DNA of 34,066 nt from Actinomycetota bacterium (GCA_030841185.1 JAVEDB010000008.1:1-34066), one strand, 5' to 3'. Positions 9,640 to 20,237 are shown, counted from the stretch's first letter. The notes: generated from the sequence alone by a model not told the origin. Numbers and translations are program-made.

Positions 9640-10923
9640 TCAGGCGGTGGCGGCCGAGAGCCGGGTGCGTTCGTCCGAGCACCACAGGGCCAGCAGGCCG
9701 CGGTAGTGCGCGACGAACTGCTCGTGCTCGTGCGGGGGGAACGTCGAGGTCACCGTGTCGACGAGCAGCCGGTCGAAGTCCGCGCCTTCGAAGTACGTCA
9801 GCGCGGTCTCGTCGACATGCGCCAGTCGACTGGCGCAGAAGTCGCCGTAGCGGTCGGTCTCGAAGTAGTCGTCCGCCATGGTGCGGTAGGCAGCGAGGCG
9901 CTCCTCGTAGCTGAGGTCGTCACGATCGGCGACGTCGAACCACGGTCCCGGTGCGACGTGCGGCGTCGCCGGCCGTCCGGTGGCGGTGCAGAAGACTGAC
10001 CACTTCACCAGCGCCTTCATGGCCCACGGGAAGTAGTAGTGCAGGGACGTGATGGCCACGTCGGGACACGCGTTCGCGTAGTCGATCGGGTGCACGTCGG
10101 AGCCGCCCTGGTGGGACTTCACCAATGTCTCGCACGAGTTGAACTCCCACCGGAAGAACGCGTTGACGACCCGTCCGATCGTGACGACCTCGTCACCGAC
10201 CTCCGGACTGAGGAAGTCGTGGTTCACCGAGTAGCGGCCGTGCATGGGCTGGTCGGGGTCGAACTTCATCACCATCGTCTCGGCACCGATCGAGAGCGAA
10301 CGTGCGAACACGTCGTAGCCCTCGACCGACGCCTGCAGATGCATGAGCATCTCGCCCGACTCGTCGTAGGCACGGTGCAGCTCGGCCTTGTCGCGGATGC
10401 GCGACACCCCACGCCATGCGCCGCCGTCGTAGGGCTTCATGAACAACGGGTAGCCGATCTTCTCCGCGACGGCGTCCAGGTCGAACGGGGCGTTGTAGCG
10501 CGCCGCCGTGAACGCGTACTTCGCGTTGTCCAGCGGGTTCTTGTAAGGGACGAGCACGGTCTCGGGGACCTTGAGCCCGAGACGCATCATCGCGCAGTAA
10601 GCGGCGTGCTTCTCCATCGCCTGGAAGGTGAAGGGGGAGTTCATCAGGTACACGCCGTCCATCAGGGCGACCTTCTTGAGCCACTCCCGCGGGTGGTAGT
10701 ACCAGTAAGCGAGCCGGTCGATCACGAGGTCGTACGACGGGTGCTGGCGCAGGTCGAAGGGCTCGATCGTGACGCGCTCCACGTCGTACCGGTGGCTCGT
10801 CCCGGCCCCGTCGGTCACCGGCCCGAGCCGGCGCACCAGCGTCTCGAACGCCGTCGGCCAGTCGTTCTCGGTGCCCAGCAACAGGCCGATCGCGTGCCGG
10901 GTTTCGGTCACTGCCTCAGACAT
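9640..10923 (-). CDS. ATP-grasp family protein
   Basis: MEKHAAYCAMMRLGLKVPETVLVPYK, IGYPLFMKPYDGGAWRGVSRI, MLMHLQASVEGYDVFARSLSIG: ATP-grasp-like core with a long C-terminal extension. Confidence 0.82.
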   Translation of the reverse strand: MSEAVTETRHAIGLLLGTENDWPTAFETLVRRLGPVTDGAGTSHRYDVERVTIEPFDLRQHPSYDLVIDRLAYWYYHPREWLKKVALMDGVYLMNSPFTFQAMEKHAAYCAMMRLGLKVPETVLVPYKNPLDNAKYAFTAARYNAPFDLDAVAEKIGYPLFMKPYDGGAWRGVSRIRDKAELHRAYDESGEMLMHLQASVEGYDVFARSLSIGAETMVMKFDPDQPMHGRYSVNHDFLSPEVGDEVVTIGRVVNAFFRWEFNSCETLVKSHQGGSDVHPIDYANACPDVAITSLHYYFPWAMKALVKWSVFCTATGRPATPHVAPGPWFDVADRDDLSYEERLAAYRTMADDYFETDRYGDFCASRLAHVDETALTYFEGADFDRLLVDTVTSTFPPHEHEQFVAHYRGLLALWCSDERTRLSAATA

Positions 10924-10946
10924 GGGACCTCCTCAACGTCGCGGCC

Positions 10947-11687
10947 CTAACAGAACCGGGGCAGGTGGTAGGCCAGCTGGCGCTGCCAGGACGGCCAGTC
11001 GTGGGGTACATCGTGGCCCCAGACGTCGAGGTCGTGCGAGATGCCCTTCTCGCGGAGCAGCTCCGCGAACTGCAACGTGCTCGGCAGCGAGCCGGTGGGG
11101 TCGACCTCCCAGGCGCCCTGGCCGACCACGAGCACGAGGTGCACCTGGTTGCGCAGCCAGTCCAGGTGCTCCCCGTGCAGGTTGGCGACGTAGTCCATCG
11201 GGTTGTGGAAGTAGGAGTCCGGGCCGCGGTCGCCCCAGGCGTTCCAGGCGCCCGGGTCGTAGTTGCCGGACAGGCACAGGGCCAACGGAAACAGGTGCCC
11301 GTGGCGCAGGGCGATGTTGGCCGCGTGGTAGGCGCCCAGGCTGCACCCGACCGTCACGAACTCGGTGCTGCCGCCGCTGTCCCCGGAGATGAAAGGCACC
11401 ACCTCCTGCAGGATCCACTGCTCGTAGAGCCCGTGCCGGCGGGCGCGCTCCTCGACGGGCAGCGAGCGGTCCGACCAGGTGACGGCGTCGGCGGAGTCGA
11501 CGCAGTAGAGCTTCACCCGGCCGGCGTCGACGAGGTCACGTACGGCGTCGACCATCCCGTTGTTCCCGAAGTCCCACGCGTCGCCGGCCTCCGAGGGGAA
11601 CACCAGCACCGGGCGCCCCCAGTGGCCGTGGGAGACCACCGACCCCCGCCATCCGCTGGCGGCCGACGTCAGCTCGACATGGTTCAT
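10947..11687 (-). CDS. Alpha/beta-hydrolase esterase family protein
   Basis: GRPVLVFPSEAGDAWDFGNNGMVDAV, nucleophile elbow TVGCSLGAYHAANIALRH, C-terminal WGHDVPHDWPSWQRQLAYHLPRF. Start ATG 11687 overlaps the upstream gene stop (ATGA). Confidence 0.88.
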   Translation of the reverse strand: MNHVELTSAASGWRGSVVSHGHWGRPVLVFPSEAGDAWDFGNNGMVDAVRDLVDAGRVKLYCVDSADAVTWSDRSLPVEERARRHGLYEQWILQEVVPFISGDSGGSTEFVTVGCSLGAYHAANIALRHGHLFPLALCLSGNYDPGAWNAWGDRGPDSYFHNPMDYVANLHGEHLDWLRNQVHLVLVVGQGAWEVDPTGSLPSTLQFAELLREKGISHDLDVWGHDVPHDWPSWQRQLAYHLPRFC

Positions 11688-12763
11688 GCCGCGACCATCC
11701 GCAGCAGCCGGGTGAGGTACGGGTGGAACGCGTCGCGCCACGCGGTGTAGTTGTGGACGTCGGGCACCTCGTGCAGGGCCACGTCGTAGCGCTGGGCAGC
11801 GAGCGCCCGGGCCATCACCCGGTTGTTCTCCAGGTTCTCCTCGATCTGGCCGCAGGTGAGCACGACCGGGACGGGGGAGGAGTGGCCGCCGGCCCGCAGC
11901 ACCGCGTCCACGCCGCGCACGACTCGCTCGTAGTGCGCGAACCGCCGCTCGTGTGCGTCGAAGCTGGGGTGGAAGAAGCTGCCCGACTGCAGGAAGAGCG
12001 CGTCGAAGCTGCCGCCGTGCCGACGTTGCGCGTGCAGCATCGCGAGCGCGCCGAGGCTGGTGCCCATCCCGATGACGGCGGTGGCCGGCGCGATGGCCCG
12101 GAGGCGGGGGAGGACCGCGAGGCACAGCGCGCGGGTGTAGGCGCCGTTTCCGGAGTACCAGTCGTCCCGGGGGCCCGGCGCGAGCAGTGCCGCGCGCAGG
12201 CGCGGCAGCTGGCCCCGGTCGATCATCACCGCGAGGTACGCCGTGAGGTGGGCCAGCGCGTCGTACTCAGGGCCGTCGTGGACGACGAGCAGTGGGAGGG
12301 GTTCGGCTGCGGAGCAGCCGGCGGGCTCCCACAGGGTCCCGCTGATGTGGTCCGCCACCGACCGCGCAGCGACGGCCAGTTCGCTGGTCCGCCCGGCCGG
12401 GGCCGGGGCGCCGACCCACCAGGGGGCCCGGTAGCCCGGGAACTCGACGACGGACTTCTCGCCGAACGCTCCCGGGACCCGGGCCGGGTTGGCCGGGTCC
12501 GGCACCACCTCGCGGCGCCCGCCGGGGTGCTCCAGCTCGACCAGGTACTCCATCCGCGCCACGGCGGGGCGAGCCAGCCGCAGCTCCCAGCCGTCGCTCC
12601 CGAACCGGAAGCCGAGCAGGTCGCCCGGCACCCGGACCTCCTGGCAGAGCCGCACGCCGGCCAGCGTGCGCCCGGGGTCGGCCACCCGGAAGGTCACCGC
12701 GTCCGCGCTCACGACAGGCCCGGACCGAGCCGTCGCGGCGACGTCGATGGGGTCTGCGGCCAC
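11684..12763 (-). CDS. Enterochelin-esterase-like (Fes-type) alpha/beta hydrolase with N-terminal beta domain
   Basis: LPLLVVHDGPEYDALAHLTAYLAVMIDRGQLP, AVIGMGTSLGALAMLHAQRRHGGSFDALFLQSGSFF, N-terminal early-set-like region. Confidence 0.88.
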   Translation of the reverse strand: MAADPIDVAATARSGPVVSADAVTFRVADPGRTLAGVRLCQEVRVPGDLLGFRFGSDGWELRLARPAVARMEYLVELEHPGGRREVVPDPANPARVPGAFGEKSVVEFPGYRAPWWVGAPAPAGRTSELAVAARSVADHISGTLWEPAGCSAAEPLPLLVVHDGPEYDALAHLTAYLAVMIDRGQLPRLRAALLAPGPRDDWYSGNGAYTRALCLAVLPRLRAIAPATAVIGMGTSLGALAMLHAQRRHGGSFDALFLQSGSFFHPSFDAHERRFAHYERVVRGVDAVLRAGGHSSPVPVVLTCGQIEENLENNRVMARALAAQRYDVALHEVPDVHNYTAWRDAFHPYLTRLLRMVAA

Positions 12764-12800
12764 CGAGCCAGCCTATGGGTGGGCCCGCCCGAGGCCGGGT

Positions 12801-12872
12801 CTCACCGCGGCGCTCCCAGTCAGCCAGCCCGCCGTGTCCCAGCACGTGCGGGTGCTGCGCGAGGCCGATGAG
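12801..12872 (+). pseudogene. Remnant of an ArsR-type HTH recognition region
   Basis: Plus-strand translation LTAALPVSQPAVSQHVRVLREADE matches the ArsR HTH core (SQPAVSQHxxVLREA). Flanks are not coherent ArsR sequence. Confidence 0.5.
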
Positions 12873-12926
12873 CGATCGGCGGCGGGGGAGCGCTCGACGT
12901 GGACCGAGGCCGAGAGTGGGACCCGG

Positions 12927-13994
12927 TCAGAGGAGGGAGAGCTGATCGGCTGACTGCGCACTCGGTGCGGGTGGGGTCGGGGACTGGCCGCCAGATGGCT
13001 GGTGCGCCGCGCGTCCCCGGCCGGCGGCGTCGCGGCCGACACCGTGGCGGCGCGCGGCCGCGTGAACTCGCGCGGTCACGTCCTGCTGGTAGGCCTTCGG
13101 CGCGTAGGCACGCTCGCCGTACAGGGCGGCGTAGCGCCCGACCAGCTCGGGGTGCTCCCGTCGGAGCCAGGCCTGCCACCACTCCCGCGCGCCGGGTCGC
13201 AGGTGCAGCACGATCGGCGAGACGTGGGAGGCGCCGGACGCCGCGATCGCCTTCACCGTCGCCTCGATGTGCTCGTCGGAGTCGGTGAGGAACGGCAGGA
13301 CGGGCGCCATCAGGACGCTGCACCGGATGCCCGCCCCGGTGAGAGCCGCGCACACCTCGAGCCGGCGACGCGGCGACGGCGTCCCGGGCTCGACGGCCCG
13401 CCAGACCTGCTCGTCGACGGACCCCACGCTCACCGCTGCGGAGACGTCGACGGTGCGGGCGGCCTCGGCCAGGAGGGGCAGGTCGCGCAGGATCAGTGCG
13501 CCCTTGGTGAGGATCGAGAACGGGGTGCCCGACTCGAGCAAGGCCCGGAACACCCCGGGCATCAGCCGGTAGCGGCCCTCGGCCCGCTGGTAGCAGTCGA
13601 CATTGGTGCCCATGGCAACGTGCTCGCGGGTCCAGCTGGGCCGGGCCAGCTCCCGGCGCAGGACCTCGGCGACGTTGGTCTTGACCACGATCTGGGAGTC
13701 GAAGTCGTGCCCGGCATCGAGGTCGAGGTACTCGTGGGTCTTACGCGCGAAGCAGTAAACACAGGAATGGCTGCAGCCGCGGTAGGGGTTGATCGTCCAG
13801 CGGAACGGCACCCGGGAGGCCTCCGGGACCTTGTTCAGCGCCGACCGGGCGGTGACCTCGTGGAAGGTGATGCCGCGGAAGCCCGGAGTGTCGAACGTCC
13901 GGGTCACCGCGCCGCGCGGCAGCAACGGGAGCCGCCCATCCGGCGGCGGGGCGTCCTCGGTCAGCCGCAGTGAGTCCCAGCGCACAGGGGACAT
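12927..13994 (-). CDS. Rv2578c-family radical SAM protein (spore photoproduct lyase-like)
   Basis: NPYRGCSHSCVYCFARKTHEYLDLDAGHDFDSQIVVKTNVAEVL radical SAM CX3CX2C. Ends QSADQLSLL. GTG at 13985 (VRWDSL) is a plausible alternative start. Confidence 0.93.
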   Translation of the reverse strand: MSPVRWDSLRLTEDAPPPDGRLPLLPRGAVTRTFDTPGFRGITFHEVTARSALNKVPEASRVPFRWTINPYRGCSHSCVYCFARKTHEYLDLDAGHDFDSQIVVKTNVAEVLRRELARPSWTREHVAMGTNVDCYQRAEGRYRLMPGVFRALLESGTPFSILTKGALILRDLPLLAEAARTVDVSAAVSVGSVDEQVWRAVEPGTPSPRRRLEVCAALTGAGIRCSVLMAPVLPFLTDSDEHIEATVKAIAASGASHVSPIVLHLRPGAREWWQAWLRREHPELVGRYAALYGERAYAPKAYQQDVTARVHAAARRHGVGRDAAGRGRAAHQPSGGQSPTPPAPSAQSADQLSLL

Positions 13995-14010
13995 GGGAAC
14001 ATATGTTCGA
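13995..14010 (-). promoter_or_regulatory. LexA/SOS box-like palindrome at the radical SAM gene start
   Basis: Minus strand TCGAACATATGTTCCC (core GAAC-N4-GTTC), matching the actinobacterial SOS-box core. Confidence 0.75.
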
Positions 14011-14088
14011 ATGACTGTCCAGCAGGCGCCTCAGGAGTCCTACACGACATAATGTCACTTATCGGCGTAACGCCGGGCAGCAGGCAGG

Positions 14089-16479
<2,391 letters not shown>

Positions 16480-16481
16480 CG

Positions 16482-16610
16482 TCAGTTCGCGGCGGGCGCG
16501 TCGGCCGCCGGATCGACGCCGAGCAACGCGGCGTACACCGGCTTGGCCTTCTCGAGGTCGGAGACGGGATGCAGCACGGTCTTGATTCCCTCGGTGGCCA
16601 CGTCGGTCAT
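16482..16610 (-). pseudogene. Truncated VOC (glyoxalase) family N-terminus, 42 aa
   Basis: MTDVATEGIKTVLHPVSDLEKAKPVYAALLGVDPAADAPAAN*: the first strand/helix of a VOC module, then stop, 2 nt before the UvrA-like start. Its ATG overlaps the upstream VOC stop. Confidence 0.75.
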
Positions 16611-17017
16611 GGCAGCTCCTGGATGCGGATCAGGTTGCCGGCGGGATCGCGTACGGCGCAGTCCCGCACGCCGTACGGCTGGTCGGCCGGCTCCTGCACC
16701 ACGTCGGCGGCGCGGGCCTGCAGCCGCTCGAAGGTCCCGTCGACGTCCTTGGTGGCCAACAGCAGCGTGGCGTAGGTGCCCTTGGCCATCATCTCGGCGA
16801 TGGTGCGGCGCTCGTCGTCGGTGATGCCCGGGGTGGCGGCCGGCGGGTACAGCACGATGGACGTGCCGGGCTGGTCGGCGGGGCCGACCGTGATCCAGTG
16901 CATCCCGTTGTACCCGACGTCGTTGCGGACCTCGAAGCCCAGGACGTCGCGATAGAACGCGAGGGCGGCGTCCGGGTCGTCCTGCGGCAGGAAACTCGAG
17001 TGAATGGTGATGTCCAT
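16607..17017 (-). CDS. VOC family (glyoxalase/bleomycin-resistance-like) protein
   Basis: MDITIHSSFLPQDDPDAALAFYRDVLGFEVRNDVGYNGMHWITVGP...DCAVRDPAGNLIRIQELP. Confidence 0.92.
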   Translation of the reverse strand: MDITIHSSFLPQDDPDAALAFYRDVLGFEVRNDVGYNGMHWITVGPADQPGTSIVLYPPAATPGITDDERRTIAEMMAKGTYATLLLATKDVDGTFERLQARAADVVQEPADQPYGVRDCAVRDPAGNLIRIQELP

Positions 17018-17022
17018 GACGC

Positions 17023-17472
17023 TCACGCTAGGTGCAGCCGGCTCACCGGCGCTTCTCGATTCCTGATCGGTCTGGTCACCTGTTTCGCCACGCACGACGG
17101 CATCCCGGCCGTGGCGCGCGACGCATCGCGCCGGTAGGTGCTGGGTGGCATCCCGACGAGCTCGGTGAAGCGGGTGCTGAAGGTGCCCAGCGACGAGCAG
17201 CCGACCGCGAAACACACATCGGTGACGCTGAGGTCGCCCCGACGCAGCAGCGCCATCGCGCGCTCGATGCGGCGCGTCATGAGATAGCTGTACGGCGACT
17301 CGCCGAAGGCGAGGCGGAACTCGCGGCTGAGGTGCCCGGCCGACATGTGCGCGCCGCGGGCAAGGGCCTCGACGTCCAGCGGCTGCGCGTAGTCCCTGTC
17401 GATGCGGTCGCGAACGCGGCGCAGCAGGGCAAGGTCGCGCAGGTGCTGCGCCGCGGCGGAGGTGCTGGTCAC
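17023..17472 (-). CDS. AraC-family transcriptional regulator
   Basis: Two HTHs: DVEALARGAHMSAGHLSREFRLAFGESPYSYLMTRRIERAM and VTDVCFAVGCSSLGTFSTRFTELVGMPPSTYR. GTG start proposed; start uncertain. Confidence 0.88.
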   Translation of the reverse strand: MTSTSAAAQHLRDLALLRRVRDRIDRDYAQPLDVEALARGAHMSAGHLSREFRLAFGESPYSYLMTRRIERAMALLRRGDLSVTDVCFAVGCSSLGTFSTRFTELVGMPPSTYRRDASRATAGMPSCVAKQVTRPIRNREAPVSRLHLA

Positions 17473-17533
17473 CTTCGAGATCGTGCCACGTCGCCCCAGC
17501 TTCAGCGGACCTCCGGGGCTGTCGAAGGAGTGG

Positions 17534-18823
17534 ATGAGCCCCCGAGACCCAGGAATCGAGCACGTGCCCCCTCGCGAGAACGTCGCCGGTGTGCTCCGAC
17601 GGGCCCTCGGGGTTGCCCTGGTGTGCGCGCTGTCCGCTGCCATGGCTGCCGGGCCGGCCGCCGCCGACGAGCCCACGATTGGCCAGTTGCAGGCCCAGCA
17701 GCGCCGGGTCGCCGGCCTGGAACGGCTCGCCGACGCCCAGGCGGTAGGCACCCGGTCCGCCGCGCACCGGCTGACCGCGCTCGCCCAGGAGGCGGCCCGC
17801 TCTCTGCAGGCCTACGTGACGATCCGTGACGAGGCGTTCCGGGCCCGGGCCGAGGAGTCCGCCCAACGGCACGTCTACGACGACGCCCGCGCACTGGCCG
17901 AGCAGAAGCACAGCGACCTGGGCCGGTTTGCGTCCTCGGCCTACCGCAACGGCGGGGGCGCCGGCGAGCTGGCGACGATCGCCACCCTGCTCGACGCCAC
18001 CAGCGTCACCGACATGGGCCGCGGTGCCGCGGACCTGGCCTGGGCCGGCGAGCAGCAGAGCCGCACCCTCGACCGGGCGCAAATGGCAGAAGCGCAGGCC
18101 GCCACGGCTGCCGCGGCCGCGGCGGCAGCGAAGGAGCGGGCCGAGGACGCCGAGCGCCGCGGGCGCATCGCCAAGGATGCCGCCGACGCCCTCGTCGCAG
18201 CGCAGCAGAGCCTGGTGGCGGCCCTGGCCCAGCAGGCTCGAACCACGAAGGACGCGGCCCGACAGGCAGCCGCCGAGGCCGCCCGGATGGTGCAGGCGCG
18301 CGCCGTAGCCGCGCAGCGCCGGGCGGCCGCCGCGCAGGCCCGCCAGGCCGCGCTCCGTCGTGGCGAGGCCGTCCGCTTCAACGCGGCCGCCGCCGGCAGC
18401 GGAGCGTGCCAGGGCGGCGACATCTCGTCGTACCCCAACGGCGAGATCCCCCGCGAGATGCTGTGCCCGCTGTGGGGAGCCGAATGGCAGGTCCTGCGCG
18501 CCGACGCTGCCGCGACCTTCAGCGCGATGAGCAAGGCGTACGCCGCGCGGTTCGGCCGGCCGATCTGCGTCACCGACTCGTACCGCAGCCTCGAGATGCA
18601 GATCGACGTGCACCGACGCAAGCCGACCATGACTGCGGAGCCGGGCACCAGCAACCACGGCTGGGGCACGGCAGTCGACCTGTGCGACGGCATTCAGGCG
18701 TTCGGGACCGTCACCTATCAGTGGATGCAGGCCAATGCACCGCGGTTCGGCTGGTTCCATCCCGGTTGGGCCGAGCCCGGCACCTCGCGGCCGGAGCCGT
18801 GGCACTGGGAGTTCGGGGGCTGA
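17534..18823 (+). CDS. Secreted M15-family D-alanyl-D-alanine carboxypeptidase with Ala-rich coiled-coil region
   Basis: Signal peptide (ALGVALVCALSAAMAAGPAAADEP), long coiled coil, C-terminal VTDSYRSLEMQIDVHRRKP...GTSNHGWGTAVDLCDG...PWHWEF. RBS GAAGGAG before ATG 17534. Confidence 0.92.
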   Translation: MSPRDPGIEHVPPRENVAGVLRRALGVALVCALSAAMAAGPAAADEPTIGQLQAQQRRVAGLERLADAQAVGTRSAAHRLTALAQEAARSLQAYVTIRDEAFRARAEESAQRHVYDDARALAEQKHSDLGRFASSAYRNGGGAGELATIATLLDATSVTDMGRGAADLAWAGEQQSRTLDRAQMAEAQAATAAAAAAAAKERAEDAERRGRIAKDAADALVAAQQSLVAALAQQARTTKDAARQAAAEAARMVQARAVAAQRRAAAAQARQAALRRGEAVRFNAAAAGSGACQGGDISSYPNGEIPREMLCPLWGAEWQVLRADAAATFSAMSKAYAARFGRPICVTDSYRSLEMQIDVHRRKPTMTAEPGTSNHGWGTAVDLCDGIQAFGTVTYQWMQANAPRFGWFHPGWAEPGTSRPEPWHWEFGG

Positions 18824-18850
18824 CCCGGGCCCCTCCCCTACCCTGCGCAG

Positions 18851-19642
18851 ATGCGAGGAACCGGCCGGCCGTCGCTGCCGGCCTTCCCGTTCCTCGACCA
18901 CGACGGGCCGATCGCCTTCGCGCACCGCGGTGGGGCTGGCGGCGGCCTGGAGAACTCGATGGCCGCGTTCCAGAACGCTGTCGACCTCGGCTACCGGTAC
19001 GTCGAGACCGATGTGCATGCGACCGCCGACGGCGTCCTGCTCGCCTTCCACGACCGGACCCTGGACCGGGTCACCGGGCTGACCGGCCGCATCGGGGACC
19101 AGACCTACGCCCGCCTCCGCGCCGCCCGCATCGCCGGTGAGCACCCCATCCCGACCCTGGAGGAGCTGCTCGGGACCTGGCCGCTGCTGCGGGTGAACAT
19201 CGACGTCAAGTCCCTCGAGGCCACCGGCCCGCTCGCCGAGGTGATCCGGCGGACCGGATCGATCGACCGGGTCTGCGTCGCGTCCTTCTCCGAGCGACGG
19301 GTCTCAGCCCTGCGCGCGGCCCTCGGACCCCGGCTGTGCACGGCGCTGGCCCCCAGCCGGGTCGCCCTGCTCAGGGTCGCCTCGATGTCCCGGCTGGCCG
19401 CGGTGCTCGCGCCGCGGCGGGTGCCGTGCGTCCAGGTCCCGGATCGGCTTGGCCCCGTCCCGGTCGTGACCGCCGGCCTGGTGGCCCTCGCCCACCGCCA
19501 CGGGCTGCACGTGCACGTGTGGACGATCGACGACGCGCGGGACATGAACCGGCTGCTGGACCTGGGGGCCGACGGGATCATGACCGACCAGATCGGGACG
19601 CTCAAAGAGGTCATGCTGGCGCGGGGGGCCTGGCCGACCTAG
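18851..19642 (+). CDS. Glycerophosphodiester phosphodiesterase
   Basis: IAFAHRGGAGGGLENSMAAFQNAVDLGYRYVETDVHATADGVLLAFHDRTLDRVTG, C-terminal VHVWTIDDARDMNRLLDLGADGIMTDQ. Confidence 0.95.
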   Translation: MRGTGRPSLPAFPFLDHDGPIAFAHRGGAGGGLENSMAAFQNAVDLGYRYVETDVHATADGVLLAFHDRTLDRVTGLTGRIGDQTYARLRAARIAGEHPIPTLEELLGTWPLLRVNIDVKSLEATGPLAEVIRRTGSIDRVCVASFSERRVSALRAALGPRLCTALAPSRVALLRVASMSRLAAVLAPRRVPCVQVPDRLGPVPVVTAGLVALAHRHGLHVHVWTIDDARDMNRLLDLGADGIMTDQIGTLKEVMLARGAWPT

Positions 19643-19643
19643 C

Positions 19644-19659
19644 TGTGACGGATATCACA
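19644..19659. promoter_or_regulatory. CRP-type operator palindrome
   Basis: TGTGACGGATATCACA: exact TGTGA-N6-TCACA, between the GDPD gene and rbpA. Confidence 0.65.
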
Positions 19660-19694
19660 CGGCCTCGGGCGCCGGTTCGCAGCACCCGCAACCG

Positions 19695-19720
19695 GGAATC
19701 CTGAGTAGGCGTCGCTCGTT
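19695..19720 (+). promoter_or_regulatory. SigR-type promoter upstream of rbpA
   Basis: GGAAT (19695-19699), 18 bp spacer, GTT (19718-19720); matches the SigR consensus GGAAT-N18-GTT. Confidence 0.7.
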
Positions 19721-19779
19721 GTGAACCGAGACGGGAGTTTCCCCGTCCTATACGGGGACCACTTCAGAAGGGAACAACC

Positions 19780-20154
19780 ATGGCCGAGCGTGCACTGCGT
19801 GGCTCGCGTCTGGGTGCTCAGAGCTACGAGACCGACGCCGGCGTCGAGATGGCGCCCCGCCAGAGCATCACCTACGACTGCCCCGAGGGGCACCGGTTCG
19901 CGATGCCGTTCTCGCTTGAGGCCGACGTTCCCGCGGTCTGGGAGTGCACCGTGTGCGGCGCCGAGGCGCTGCGCGTAGACGGCACCAGGCCGGAGCCCAA
20001 GAAGGGCAAGCCGGCCCGGACGCACTGGGACATGCTGCTGGAGCGGCGCAGCGTCAAGGAGCTCGAGGTCCTGCTCGCCGAGCGCCTCGAGCACCTCCGC
20101 TCCGGCCCCGCACCGGTGAAGACCCCGCCCCGGAGCCAGCGCAAGAGCGCCTGA
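19780..20154 (+). CDS. rbpA: RNA polymerase-binding protein RbpA
   Basis: MAERALRGSRLGAQSYETDAGVEMAPRQSITYDCPEGHRFAMPFSLEADVPAVWECTVCGAEAL...KPARTHWDMLLERRSVKELEVLLAERLE. Confidence 0.97.
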   Translation: MAERALRGSRLGAQSYETDAGVEMAPRQSITYDCPEGHRFAMPFSLEADVPAVWECTVCGAEALRVDGTRPEPKKGKPARTHWDMLLERRSVKELEVLLAERLEHLRSGPAPVKTPPRSQRKSA

Positions 20155-20172
20155 GCCCGATACCCGCAGACC

Positions 20173-20209
20173 CCGGGTCGCGTCGTTGCCCCCCGGCGAC
20201 GCGACCCGG
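20173..20209. terminator. Bidirectional hairpin terminator between rbpA and fxsA
   Basis: Perfect 13-bp stem CCGGGTCGCGTCG / CGACGCGACCCGG with 11-nt loop, between convergent genes. Confidence 0.85.
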
Positions 20210-20237
20210 CCCTTTGCTGTCCAGACCCGGCCCCGGC

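Noticed and set aside
17018-19144. N-terminal ~700 aa of the 845-aa minus-strand ORF upstream of the VOC domain
   Set aside because: Overlaps AraC, carboxypeptidase and GDPD genes in wrong frames; only the last 136 aa are a real VOC protein.
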